Assembly (NCBI RefSeq): GCF_001854605.1
Contig: NZ_MKJU01000030.1
Span: 341,840-405,839 of the forward strand
Length of the DNA stretch: 64,000 bases
Reading direction: 5' to 3'
From: Pseudoalteromonas amylolytica
GTDB taxonomy: Bacteria; Pseudomonadota; Gammaproteobacteria; Enterobacterales; Alteromonadaceae
The notes under the pieces are model-generated. The model did no database searches and had not been told where the DNA came from. It saw only the letters and a list, made by a program, of their open reading frames with translations. The number at the start of each line of letters is the position of its first letter. The stretch's first letter is position 1. The position numbers were made by a program, and so were the translations under genes. Of this stretch, positions 42,783 to 51,104 are shown one piece after another.

Positions 42783-45506
42783 ATGTTAAAGACTTTTGGG
42801 GCTTACCCTATCATACCAGCTTTGCTGAGCTTGCTATTACTGGGATGCGGAGGAGGTGGAGGCGATACGAACACCAATGAGAATTTGCTAAATGGTGGTT
42901 CTAACCCAACTCAACCATCAGAGCCTTCACCTGCAAATAAAAGTCCCGTAATTGGTGAGATGGCTGATGTATCGGTAGCATCAGGTGCGGAAGTAGTAAT
43001 TGAACCACAAGTGAGTGATGATGGGAGCATGATGAGTTTCTCATGGTCTCAGACATCAGGTGTCACTGTTACAGTGCAACATTTAGGTAAAAAAGCCTTG
43101 ATTTTCACGGCACCTATTGTAGGTGAAGAAACGGTATTGACTTTTACATTGCAGGTAACAGACGACCGAGGTGCTCAAACATCGGCTAGTGTGCGTATTA
43201 ATGTTGCAGCTTTAGAAGCTGACTCAGAGATAAATTTCGCTGATGCTGAACTTGCAAAGTGCTTTGCAGCGCAATCGCGAGATATGAAAACACAAACACT
43301 AGAGTGCGATGGCTATCGAATCAAAACTCTGGAAGGTATTTCTGCGCTCTCTAACTTAAAACGCTTAGTTATTAAAAATGCAGCGCTTGAAAGCCTAACC
43401 AGTTTAAATGGGTTATCACAGTTAGAAGTATTTCACCTCGATGAAGCCTTTCCAGTAGAACTGAACAGTCTTTATAATGTGTTAGATCAGCTGACAGGGC
43501 TCAAGAAATTTGTTTTAAGCACGCCACACAACAGCATTATTTCCAAGTTAGACTTTACTGGCCTGACTGAGCTTGAGTCTCTAAATATCAAGGATAACTC
43601 TACATCGCCCTACAGCTCACTGATTGAATTATCTCCTATCGATGTGGCTAACATGAAAGAGTTGTACCTTGACAAGGTTCAAATTGAAGAGAACACGTTG
43701 TCACAAATGGTAAACCTTGAGTCATTAATACTCAAAAGACCAGGAGCCACGGGATTACGTACGACCGCATTTTTAGAGAATATGAGCAAGTTGAAAGTGT
43801 TAGCGCTACAAGGCTATGGTGTATATTTTGGCGAAGAGATAGGCAAACTATCACAGCTCGAAAGGTTAACTTTGGACGACACAAATATTGATGATTTATC
43901 GTTTATTTCACAGCTCAATAAATTGACTGCGCTCACTATTTCAAAGCCATTTTATACAGACTTTGATTTTAATTGGCTAATTTCACCATCACTAAAAGAG
44001 TTGTCAATCAGTGATTTAGGCCTACTTAATATTGAAAAGCTGAGCAGCCTTACGGGACTTGAGACATTAGCTATTAAAACAAATTTAACTACTGTCGAGT
44101 TACCTGAGTTGTCTGCATTGACAAACCTTGTGAACTTAAATCTAACAGGATGGAGTCGCTTCCATAATTATGTATGGCTGGACACACTCCCAAGGAGTGT
44201 TGAAAATTTGACTGTGCGGGGTATCGATGACAGTGAAGAAGTTGCAAAAATGATAGCAAACCTATCAAATTTGAAGAGCTTAACAGTTGCTATGTATTAT
44301 CCAAGCAACTTAATTACGCAATTAGCAGGCCATACGCAGCTAGAAAAACTAACCTTGTTTGGTGGTCAATACGATGGTGAACAGCTTGTATTACCTAATC
44401 TAAAAGAGCTTAATATTAGAGCGAGCGCTAGCGCTGGGTTTCCAGATATTGCCTCGTTGCCTAAGCTTGAATCGTTAAATCTATCTGATTATAAAATGTT
44501 AACCACACTAGAAAATTTAACTGTGAATAGCAACTTAAAAAGTGTTTCATTGTCCGGACTGGAATCTTTAACAAATTTGGATTATTTGGAACAGTTACCG
44601 CAATTACAGACGTTACACCTAGATAATTTGCAAGCGATAGAAGATTTTGAACAGGTCGGTAAGTTGACATCACTCACTGATCTGAAAGTAGAGTTCTCTA
44701 ACGCTTATGATATGAGTCCAATAGCAAACTTAACTTTGTTAGAAAGCCTCTATTTGCGACAGTTTAAGTACTATCTTGACCTAGATAGTCTATTTGATAT
44801 AAGTGGCCTCGACCGATTAAGCTTAAGCTCAGTTAAGACGAGCTGTGACGACTTGGATAAGTTGTCTTCTACAAGGGTTAGTATGGAGTATGAAAGTTGT
44901 TGGCAAGATGCGGTAGAGCCCAATTTAATTCCAGATCCTGTGCTAAAAGCATGTGTGATAAAAAGTGTTTACCGTGAGCGCCCAAACGTCACTAGCATCC
45001 ATTGCGATAGCGATATTCAATCCCTAAAAGGTTTAGAGCAGCTGACAGGGTTAAAGGCTCTTAGTCTGTATAATGTCCACATGAATATATTAAGTGATGA
45101 TGTTTTGGCGAGCCTTACCACGTTAGAGAGAGTTTTCATAAAGCGGCCATTAAGCACTGCCGTAACTAACTCACAATTACATGAAAACTTGTCGCGTTTT
45201 GCCGTAATCGATACAGATGAAAGTATGTCGGTTGATGTTGAACAGCTAAAGGTTCCCGCCAACGTGTATGATGTCAATTTCTCGAATACGCGATTGGTGA
45301 ATTATGCTGCACTGGCCTCGAATACACGCTTGCAAGAGTTATATTTAGAAAATAGCGATGTATCAGATATCAGTGCGCTTTATTCTTTAAAACAACTAGG
45401 TACGCTTAATTTGATCGGCAATAACCGTGTAAACTGTGAACAAATCGATGAACTAAAAGCGTTAAACTCAGGCATAGATATCTCCTTACCTTATCACTGT
45501 TGGTAA
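42783..45506 (+). CDS. Surface lipoprotein with leucine-rich repeats
   Basis: A 907-residue lipoprotein. The lipobox Leu-Leu-Leu-Gly-Cys22 is followed by a Gly run and a Pro/Ser/Asn-rich linker (30-55). Residues about 55-145 look like an Ig/PKD-type domain (Phe-Ser-Trp-Ser-Gln-Thr-Ser-Gly; Gln-Val-Thr-Asp-Asp-Arg-Gly). The rest consists of internalin-like leucine-rich repeats (Leu-x-x-Leu-x-Leu, often Leu-Thr-x-Leu), in two blocks each beginning with a Cys-containing cap (Ala-Glu-Leu-Ala-Lys-Cys and Pro-Val-Leu-Lys-Ala-Cys). Probably exposed on the outer membrane and binding a protein or polysaccharide. A hairpin follows the stop. Confidence 0.8.
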   Translation: MLKTFGAYPIIPALLSLLLLGCGGGGGDTNTNENLLNGGSNPTQPSEPSPANKSPVIGEMADVSVASGAEVVIEPQVSDDGSMMSFSWSQTSGVTVTVQHLGKKALIFTAPIVGEETVLTFTLQVTDDRGAQTSASVRINVAALEADSEINFADAELAKCFAAQSRDMKTQTLECDGYRIKTLEGISALSNLKRLVIKNAALESLTSLNGLSQLEVFHLDEAFPVELNSLYNVLDQLTGLKKFVLSTPHNSIISKLDFTGLTELESLNIKDNSTSPYSSLIELSPIDVANMKELYLDKVQIEENTLSQMVNLESLILKRPGATGLRTTAFLENMSKLKVLALQGYGVYFGEEIGKLSQLERLTLDDTNIDDLSFISQLNKLTALTISKPFYTDFDFNWLISPSLKELSISDLGLLNIEKLSSLTGLETLAIKTNLTTVELPELSALTNLVNLNLTGWSRFHNYVWLDTLPRSVENLTVRGIDDSEEVAKMIANLSNLKSLTVAMYYPSNLITQLAGHTQLEKLTLFGGQYDGEQLVLPNLKELNIRASASAGFPDIASLPKLESLNLSDYKMLTTLENLTVNSNLKSVSLSGLESLTNLDYLEQLPQLQTLHLDNLQAIEDFEQVGKLTSLTDLKVEFSNAYDMSPIANLTLLESLYLRQFKYYLDLDSLFDISGLDRLSLSSVKTSCDDLDKLSSTRVSMEYESCWQDAVEPNLIPDPVLKACVIKSVYRERPNVTSIHCDSDIQSLKGLEQLTGLKALSLYNVHMNILSDDVLASLTTLERVFIKRPLSTAVTNSQLHENLSRFAVIDTDESMSVDVEQLKVPANVYDVNFSNTRLVNYAALASNTRLQELYLENSDVSDISALYSLKQLGTLNLIGNNRVNCEQIDELKALNSGIDISLPYHCW

Positions 45507-45513
45507 ATCTACG

Positions 45514-45545
45514 TACAGCTTCATCTTAATGATGGTGAAGCTGTA
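45514..45545 (+). terminator. Probable terminator after the LRR lipoprotein gene
   Basis: TACAGCTTCA and TGAAGCTGTA form a 10-bp perfect stem with a 12-nt loop. The following sequence is T-rich but interrupted, so termination is likely but not certain. The 45546-45808 stretch beyond is AT-rich, with no gene visible. Confidence 0.6.
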
Positions 45546-45808
45546 TTACTTCTTCCTCACCATGGCGCAATGACAAATATTCCTCGTTAAATATGTCTAG
45601 CGCTGTCATTTTTGATGTATATGATAAAATTTCAATATAATAAATAACTTAAAAAACAATAGGCTAAAAATAACACAAAAATATTCAAGTGATTTGGCTT
45701 GAGATCTGTTGCTAATTTGAACACAGTGTTTAATTGATGAACGTTGTTGAATAATCACTCGTTTGTCATGACCAATACTTATTTTAATAATTTACAACAG
45801 GAAACAAC

Positions 45809-45967
45809 ATGAAACTCAAAAAAGTAAAATTAAAAGCGCTAAGCACAGACAAAAACTTAAATGCAAAACAAACCAAAGAAATCGCTGGCGGTACTTTCGC
45901 TTACAGCAAAGATTATGGTGCTTGCCACACAGGCGCTGCATATTGCCCAACAGCATATGTTTGCTAG
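45809..45967 (+). CDS. Double-glycine leader peptide precursor (bacteriocin/RiPP-like), 52 aa
   Basis: A small ORF from the ATG at 45809, preceded by CAGGAAAC. Residues 1-28 form a basic leader (MKLKKVKLKAL start, with Asn-Leu-Asn and a Lys-Glu-Ile-Ala-Gly-Gly end), typical of peptides cleaved after Gly27-Gly28 by C39-type peptidases. The 24-residue core is small, aromatic and Cys-containing: Cys39, Cys46 and Cys52, with four Tyr. This fits a secreted modified or disulfide-bonded peptide. No modification enzyme or exporter is adjacent; a degenerate S41 protease gene follows. Similar leaders are, as I recall, common in Pseudoalteromonas. Confidence 0.75.
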   Translation: MKLKKVKLKALSTDKNLNAKQTKEIAGGTFAYSKDYGACHTGAAYCPTAYVC

Positions 45968-46026
45968 AGTAAATCTCTAGCAAGACAAATAGGTGATGCA
46001 GAGGTTATACACATTAACCTTGTAGA

Positions 46027-46170
46027 TTGAAGCAGCTCCCTTGGCTTGTTGTTATTGGCTGTGGATATTGCATCACCACCATAGCTGGGTTACCGCTACT
46101 TGCTTACGTTCCAAAGATAAACACCTACATGCCCTTGCGCTTAGGCGAAAAGCCCTTATATCTGTTTTAA
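46027..46170 (+). CDS. Possible small hydrophobic peptide, 47 aa
   Basis: An ORF from a TTG at 46027 to TAA at 46168-46170. Residues 5-27 are hydrophobic (Trp-Leu-Val-Val-Ile-Gly then Ile-Ala-Gly-Leu-Pro-Leu-Leu-Ala-Tyr) and could span the membrane once. It lies between the double-glycine peptide and the S41 gene. There is no good ribosome binding site, and an in-frame stop lies just upstream, so it may not be translated. Confidence 0.25.
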   Translation: MKQLPWLVVIGCGYCITTIAGLPLLAYVPKINTYMPLRLGEKPLYLF

Positions 46171-46239
46171 ATAAGTCACAAAGTCATCTTGCACCGTTAA
46201 TCAACTCAGTGCAGATCTTCATCAACAAGGAAAGTAAAC

Positions 46240-47172
46240 GTGCCTATCAAAGTGCTATCTGCCATATGGATTTTGGGTTGTCTGCTGTTGGGGAATGTAT
46301 TGCAAGCCAATCAACTACCAGATGTGACGCATACTAACGCTGTAATCCACAACATTGCTCGGGCCGTGAATGACACTTACATTGACCCTGAAAAAGCAAA
46401 ACATGCGGCAGACTTACTACAAACAAAATTGGCAGCCGGTGAGTTTAGTGCAAGTAATGAATACCACTGGTTTAAAACGCAAGTCAACAGCACACTTTAT
46501 AGCGCAACAGGGGACAGTGGTTTTGAACTGATTCGCTCTTCACTTGGTGGAAGTGCCAACTCCCAACAGCACGGCCAAGCAAGTATTGAATCCAAGGTGC
46601 TCGACCACAACATTGGCTATGTTGAGATCTCGGGGAACTTTGCATTTTTAAAAAATAACGAAGTGATAGAGCGCTATTTTAGAGCACTGAATGATGTAGA
46701 CGCGCTAATCATAGATTTGCGTTCGGTAGACGAGGGCAACCTATCGCTCACTAAAAAGATGCTGGGGTTCTTTGTCAGTCCTAACGAAACCGTGGGGCTG
46801 TTTTATTCCAGAGGTCGGATTGAAAAAATTACTGCAACAGGTACTGATAACTTTAAGCAATTTGAAGCACGTGTACCACTTTACATACTAACGTCCTCAT
46901 TTGTGACAGGCCCTTGGGAATTGTTTAGCTACTCATTACAAGAAACCGAGCGCGCCGTGATTGTGGGAGAAGAAACATTAGGACTTGCTAGCATAGAAGC
47001 ACTGATAAATGTGGGGGATAACCTGACGTTAGCCATGACCAGCGCAGTGATAACAGGCCGAAACCCATCCATGACGTGGAATGAAGAAGGCGTTGTGCCC
47101 GATTATCCAACAACAAGAGAAAGTGCACTTGAAAAGGCGCGCAGCCTTATTCAGCAAGCTACAGCATATTAG
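46240..47172 (+). CDS. S41-family (C-terminal processing) peptidase homologue, catalytic serine missing
   Basis: A 310-residue protein with a signal peptide (1-23). An S41 fold is suggested by Ile-Gly-Tyr-Val-Glu-Ile, Ala-Leu-Ile-Ile-Asp-Leu-Arg and the block Leu-Tyr-Ile-Leu-Thr-Ser ... Trp-Glu227 ... Val-Ile-Val-Gly-Glu-Glu-Thr-Leu-Gly. In active S41 enzymes the last block reads Ser-Ala-Ala-Glu; here the aligned residue is Gly224 (Thr-Gly-Pro-Trp-Glu). The protein is therefore probably catalytically dead or uses another nucleophile. The start is a GTG at 46240 with AAGGAA. Its place after a secreted peptide gene suggests a binding, processing or immunity role in the periplasm. Confidence 0.75.
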   Translation: MPIKVLSAIWILGCLLLGNVLQANQLPDVTHTNAVIHNIARAVNDTYIDPEKAKHAADLLQTKLAAGEFSASNEYHWFKTQVNSTLYSATGDSGFELIRSSLGGSANSQQHGQASIESKVLDHNIGYVEISGNFAFLKNNEVIERYFRALNDVDALIIDLRSVDEGNLSLTKKMLGFFVSPNETVGLFYSRGRIEKITATGTDNFKQFEARVPLYILTSSFVTGPWELFSYSLQETERAVIVGEETLGLASIEALINVGDNLTLAMTSAVITGRNPSMTWNEEGVVPDYPTTRESALEKARSLIQQATAY

Positions 47173-47552
47173 GTAGCAGCTCAGGCGCAGAGGCACAGCC
47201 AAAAGCCACGCAAATAACTATTCATACAATCGCTAGGAAAAGACCAGAGATTAGACGCTAAAGGCTTTTTGTTATCTAGTAACGACAAATCAGTTTTCCA
47301 TATACCTGTTATCATTACTATGCCATGCTGTTTTCGCTGAGCGTTTTTACGTGTGAAGATATACTCATAGGTAAACCGTACGAACATCAGCGAGGCTAAG
47401 TTGAATGCTTTAACGTGGCAGCCATTTCTGTTGGCTGTTATTGTGTACAATAACTAAGCTTAGTTTTCGGCAAAATCGGTAGGCTTTACCTAATAGATTT
47501 AGTTGGTTGGTAATTTCTATCTAGGTTTGTCATGAAATAGGGAGAGCTGCCA
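47173..47552. other. 380-bp intergenic region without a convincing gene
   Basis: A minus-strand ORF of 89 codons (47181-47450) exists, but it has no ribosome binding site, no recognisable domain and a skewed composition, so I do not call it. It could be the remnant of an old insertion. A promoter for the following gene is likely near 47460-47540, but I cannot point to a clear consensus. Confidence 0.4.
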
Positions 47553-48287
47553 ATGAAAAACGCAACACTTTATCGAATGCATACCTCATCGCACATCTGC
47601 CCATTTGGTCTAAGGGCTAAAGATTTATTAGAGCGAGAAGGCTTCAAAGTCGATGACCAGTTGCTCAAATCAAGGGAGCAAACGGATGAGTTTAAAGCCG
47701 CCCATAATGTCGATACCACGCCACAGATATTTATTAACGACCAACAAATAGGTGGTTATGAAGCGCTACGCGAGCATTTAGGTAAGCCATCACATAAGGC
47801 AAAGAAAAATGTATATTGGCCGGTCATTTCAATATTTTTGGTCGCACTGTTGGTTACATTCGCCACACGATTCCCTTCGGATAATGCTAGAGAATGGGTG
47901 ATGTCTTTTATTGGCTTTTCTATGCTTTTACTTGCAGTACAAAAGATAAGAGACATTCATAGTTTCACAAACTCCTTTATCACCTACGATGTGCTAGCTA
48001 TGCGACATTTGAGATACGCATATATATACCCATACTTAGAGTTATACGCAGGTGTTTGCATGTTAACTGCTTTGCCCGCTATTTATTATGCACCCATTGC
48101 AATATTCATAGGACTTATTGGCGCAGTCTCAGTTTTTAAGGCCGTTTATCTTGATAAGCGAGAACTAAAATGTGCCTGTGTTGGTGGTGACACCGATGTG
48201 CCTTTGGGCTTTATATCTTTGACAGAGAATGTGGCTATGTTGGGCGCCGGAGTGTTTATGTTGATTATATTTTTAACCAAAAGTTAG
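47553..48287 (+). CDS. Glutaredoxin-MauE fusion membrane protein
   Basis: A 244-residue protein. Residues 1-80 form a glutaredoxin domain with Cys16-Pro-Phe-Gly and the cis-Pro loop Thr-Thr-Pro-Gln-Ile-Phe. Residues 90-240 contain four to five hydrophobic helices with the MauE/DoxX-like signature (Leu-Lys-Cys-Ala-Cys-Val-Gly-Gly ... Pro-Leu-Gly-Phe-Ile-Ser-Leu-Thr-Glu-Asn). The monothiol-like active site (a single Cys) is unusual but seen in such fusions. It probably passes reducing power to or from the membrane domain. AGGGAGAGC precedes the ATG. The gene is the last one before the genomic island. Confidence 0.85.
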   Translation: MKNATLYRMHTSSHICPFGLRAKDLLEREGFKVDDQLLKSREQTDEFKAAHNVDTTPQIFINDQQIGGYEALREHLGKPSHKAKKNVYWPVISIFLVALLVTFATRFPSDNAREWVMSFIGFSMLLLAVQKIRDIHSFTNSFITYDVLAMRHLRYAYIYPYLELYAGVCMLTALPAIYYAPIAIFIGLIGAVSVFKAVYLDKRELKCACVGGDTDVPLGFISLTENVAMLGAGVFMLIIFLTKS

Positions 48288-48317
48288 GTGTGAAGCTATA
48301 ACTAAAAGATTAGGGTA

Positions 48318-48371
48318 AGGAAAAGCTGGTCGGCATAGCAGGATTTGAACCTGCGACCCCTGACACCCCAT
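48318..48371. repeat. Left attachment repeat (tRNA-Pro 3' fragment)
   Basis: 54 bp identical to 61258-61311. The part 48327-48371 is the last 45 nt of tRNA-Pro(GGG), from the encoded CCA back to the anticodon loop, on the minus strand. It has no 5' half and cannot form a functional tRNA; it is the displaced original end of the target gene. Confidence 0.92.
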
Positions 48372-48378
48372 AAAAGAA

Positions 48379-48480
48379 TTGATTAGTTTTGATTATTTCA
48401 AAGTAGCTTTGATTAGATGTGTTCGGCTAATTTAACTTGATTTAAAACAACAGGATAAATAAATAATTGGTTTTGATTAG
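48379..48480 (+). repeat. Cluster of TTGATTA-type direct repeats next to the attachment site
   Basis: TTGATTAG occurs at 48379-48386, 48409-48416 and 48473-48480, with TTGATTA at 48389-48395 and a variant TTGATTT at 48437-48443. Five copies within 102 bp between the attachment repeat and the integrase gene are what integrase arm-type or excisionase sites look like. Function is inferred. Confidence 0.55.
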
Positions 48481-48563
48481 AAATGAGTAGAAGCAATGAG
48501 TTGTTTTTGTTTTCTGCTACATATATGCTGCATGTAGTTCATTTAGTGAGATTGGTGCTACAT

Positions 48564-49829
48564 ATGTCTACGATAAGAATGTTGCTTAGTGACTCTACGC
48601 TCAATAATGTTCCTGCTCAAATAAAGCGAATAAATGATACTAAGTTAAGTGGGTTTCACGCTCGTATAGGTAAAGCTTCAGGAAATAGTAAGCCCCGTAT
48701 AGCGCTTTATTTAAATTACCGACTTGGTGGTGCAAAAGGCAAACAGCGTAATTACCTGTTAGGCTATTTTGGCGAACGAGATTTAAAAGAAGTCCGTAAA
48801 GAGGTAGAAAGCTTAAAAGGGCGAATCGCTGCGGGTGAAGACGTATACGAAATCAAACAGCTAAGCATCAAGCAACAATTTATTGAAGATCACTCGCCAA
48901 CGGTGGAATTACTATTCTCAGAGTTCCTAGAGCGCTATATCAAGGTTAATCGCAAAGACCCTTTAGAAGTTGAGCGTATGTTTGAAAAAGACGTTCTGCC
49001 AGCGATTGGGGGCGTTAAATTAAAAGACATTACCCGCCGAGACATTTTAAGCAAAGTATTAGACCCAATCACCGACAGGGGAGCAGGCACTCAAGCCAAC
49101 AAAACCCTTTCGATCCTTAAGCAGATGTTCGACTTTGCAGTTGAGCGTGACCTAATGCAGGGCAACCCCATTAGCACCGCTAAGAAAAAGAACGTTGGCG
49201 GTATTGAAAAGCCGCGTACACGCGCTCTTGAATTTGAAGAGCTGATACAAGTATTTGAACGCTTGCCTAAGCTCGGCGTAAGCACGCAAGTGATCTATGC
49301 CCTAAAGTTTATCGCCTTAACTGGTTGCAGACCGATAGAAGTGACTGGCGCGCAGTGGCAAGAATTCGACTTTGATAAAATGATTTGGACAATTCCCGCC
49401 GAGCGAGTAAAGCAAAACAAAGGCGGGGAGCGAATCCACAAAGTACCTATCACCCAAAATATGATCATTATGCTTGATGAACTACGCGCTTCATTCAGCT
49501 ATTTAGGTTCAAAATACGTGTTTCCAAGTACCACCTGTACCACAAGCGCCGTGGGTGAACAGCCTATCGATAGGCACTCACTTTCAAGGGCAGTAAACCG
49601 AAAACAAAAAGAGCTAGGCGTTCCAAAGTTTGTCCCACATGACCTGCGTAGAACCATGGCGACTCGCTTAGGTGATGATGATATTGGCGCTGATCCGATA
49701 GTAGTTGAAAAGATACTTAACCACCAATTGCAAGGGATGCAAAAGGTTTATAACTTGCAGGAGTATATGGAGAAACGTTCAAAGCTCCTTTATAAATGGT
49801 CGACTAAATTTAACAAACATTTTTTCTAA
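48564..49829 (+). CDS. Tyrosine-type site-specific integrase of the island
   Basis: A 421-residue phage-type integrase (P4/DUF4102-like arrangement): an N-terminal arm-binding domain (Tyr-Leu-Leu-Gly-Tyr-Phe-Gly-Glu), a core-binding SAM-like domain and a C-terminal catalytic domain. Catalytic residues are visible: Arg in Thr-Gly-Cys-Arg-Pro-Ile-Glu, His-Asp-Leu-Arg-Arg, His in Leu-Asn-His-Gln-Leu, and Tyr in Lys-Val-Tyr-Asn-Leu. The start is the ATG at 48564; the longer frame to 48483 overlaps the repeat cluster and has a hydrophobic, uncharacteristic N-terminus. It is expected to recombine the 54-bp repeats flanking the island. Confidence 0.93.
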   Translation: MSTIRMLLSDSTLNNVPAQIKRINDTKLSGFHARIGKASGNSKPRIALYLNYRLGGAKGKQRNYLLGYFGERDLKEVRKEVESLKGRIAAGEDVYEIKQLSIKQQFIEDHSPTVELLFSEFLERYIKVNRKDPLEVERMFEKDVLPAIGGVKLKDITRRDILSKVLDPITDRGAGTQANKTLSILKQMFDFAVERDLMQGNPISTAKKKNVGGIEKPRTRALEFEELIQVFERLPKLGVSTQVIYALKFIALTGCRPIEVTGAQWQEFDFDKMIWTIPAERVKQNKGGERIHKVPITQNMIIMLDELRASFSYLGSKYVFPSTTCTTSAVGEQPIDRHSLSRAVNRKQKELGVPKFVPHDLRRTMATRLGDDDIGADPIVVEKILNHQLQGMQKVYNLQEYMEKRSKLLYKWSTKFNKHFF

Positions 49830-49910
49830 AAGAGCTGGAGCCTGAAAGTTTGGTTTAACCCTAACTAAGCTGTATAGTTCATACAATTAATCTATGACGA
49901 AGTATTGAGT

Positions 49911-51104
49911 ATGAATACAAATATTGACTATTTTCAAATCGATGAAGAAATCGCTGATGAGCGTTCATTTTCAGGAGTAGAACGTGAAATTACAAGTGAT
50001 GAGTATATTGATACAGAGCCGTTTGATCCTAGTTCGATATCAATATCATCTAAAACAATTGCTTTAGACACTGTATTGAGACGGATAAAAAACAACACAA
50101 TCAGACTTTCTCCTGATTTTCAGCGAAATTACGTTTGGGACATCGAGAGGAAGAGCCAACTCATAGAGTCTATGATTTTGAGAATACCACTACCTATGTT
50201 TTATGTATCTGAAGATAGGGAGGGTATTTGGGAAGTTGTAGATGGGCTCCAACGCTTGTCAACAATTAGAGATTTTATTTTAGGGCCAGACGGTGATGGT
50301 AAAGGGTTTGATTTGGCCAAATTGGAATTTTGGGGAAGTAAGTTAAACACTAGGAACTTTTTTAAGTTAGAGCAAGATCCAAAAGCGGCAAGAATTGTAA
50401 ATAATATCTTAGAAACCGAGCTTAATTTTACGATTATAAACCCCGAAACTCCAGAAAAAGTGAAGCGGAATATCTTTAAGCGACTTAACACCGGGGGAAT
50501 TCGCTTATCTGAACAAGAAATAAGACATGCTTTATACCAAGGGCACGCTACAGTGTTATTGAAAAAACTTGTGAAAACACAAGAGTATGAAGTGGCAACG
50601 CAAAATACTGTAAATGATTCCCGTATGGCAGGTCGAGAGTTGATTTTGAGGTTTATTGCATTCAATCTCATCGGTAGAGAGGAGTATACTGGCAACACAG
50701 ATGATTACTTGTCATCTGCTATGCAATTATTAAATGGTGAAAAGCATTTAGAAAATGTGAACATTGATCCTGTGGACTTAGAAGAAAAGTTTAAGAAAGG
50801 CTTAATGAGAACGACTACAATCCTCGGAGAACATTCATTTCGTAAATCAAAATTGAGTGATAACAGGAAATCTCCTATAAATAAGTCGCTTTTTGAATTG
50901 TGGATTAATATGATGAGTAGTCTAAGCGATAGGGAATACTATGACTTGGTAGAAGATAGATCTTTATTTTTAGAGTCGTATTATAAGTTACTTGATTCAG
51001 AAGAGTTTGAGAATAGTATTAGCAGGCACGGCGCTAGTGTTGCAGGTGTAGGTTATAGGTGGAGAGCTTTACGAAAGCTAATCGATGGGACTTTGAATAA
51101 ATAA
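49911..51104 (+). CDS. DUF262 (ParB/GmrSD-N-like) domain protein, first gene of the three-gene operon
   Basis: A 397-residue protein. Residues about 60-180 carry the DUF262 signature: Leu-Ser-Pro-Asp-Phe-Gln-Arg-Asn-Tyr-Val-Trp, then Pro-Met-Phe-Tyr-Val and Asp-Gly-Leu-Gln-Arg-Leu, where many members have Asp-Gly-Gln-Gln-Arg. DUF262 is related to the ParB/sulfiredoxin fold, binds or hydrolyses nucleotides, and occurs in anti-phage restriction such as GmrSD. The C-terminal part (about 250-397) is helical and unassigned; no DUF1524 HNH domain is visible. An in-frame TTG at 49905 is less likely than the ATG. The stop overlaps the next start (TAATG type). Confidence 0.85.
   Translation: MNTNIDYFQIDEEIADERSFSGVEREITSDEYIDTEPFDPSSISISSKTIALDTVLRRIKNNTIRLSPDFQRNYVWDIERKSQLIESMILRIPLPMFYVSEDREGIWEVVDGLQRLSTIRDFILGPDGDGKGFDLAKLEFWGSKLNTRNFFKLEQDPKAARIVNNILETELNFTIINPETPEKVKRNIFKRLNTGGIRLSEQEIRHALYQGHATVLLKKLVKTQEYEVATQNTVNDSRMAGRELILRFIAFNLIGREEYTGNTDDYLSSAMQLLNGEKHLENVNIDPVDLEEKFKKGLMRTTTILGEHSFRKSKLSDNRKSPINKSLFELWINMMSSLSDREYYDLVEDRSLFLESYYKLLDSEEFENSISRHGASVAGVGYRWRALRKLIDGTLNK

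Noticed and set aside
46041..46337. 98-codon plus-strand ORF between the peptide and S41 genes
   Set aside because: It overlaps the start of the S41 gene in another frame, has no ribosome binding site, and is rich in rare-looking Cys/His/Trp runs.
47181..47450. 89-codon minus-strand ORF after the S41 gene
   Set aside because: No ribosome binding site, no domain, odd composition; at most an old insertion remnant.
48327..48371. A tRNA-Pro gene at the left island end
   Set aside because: Only the 3' 45 nt are present; there is no acceptor 5' strand or D arm, so it is an attachment-site remnant.
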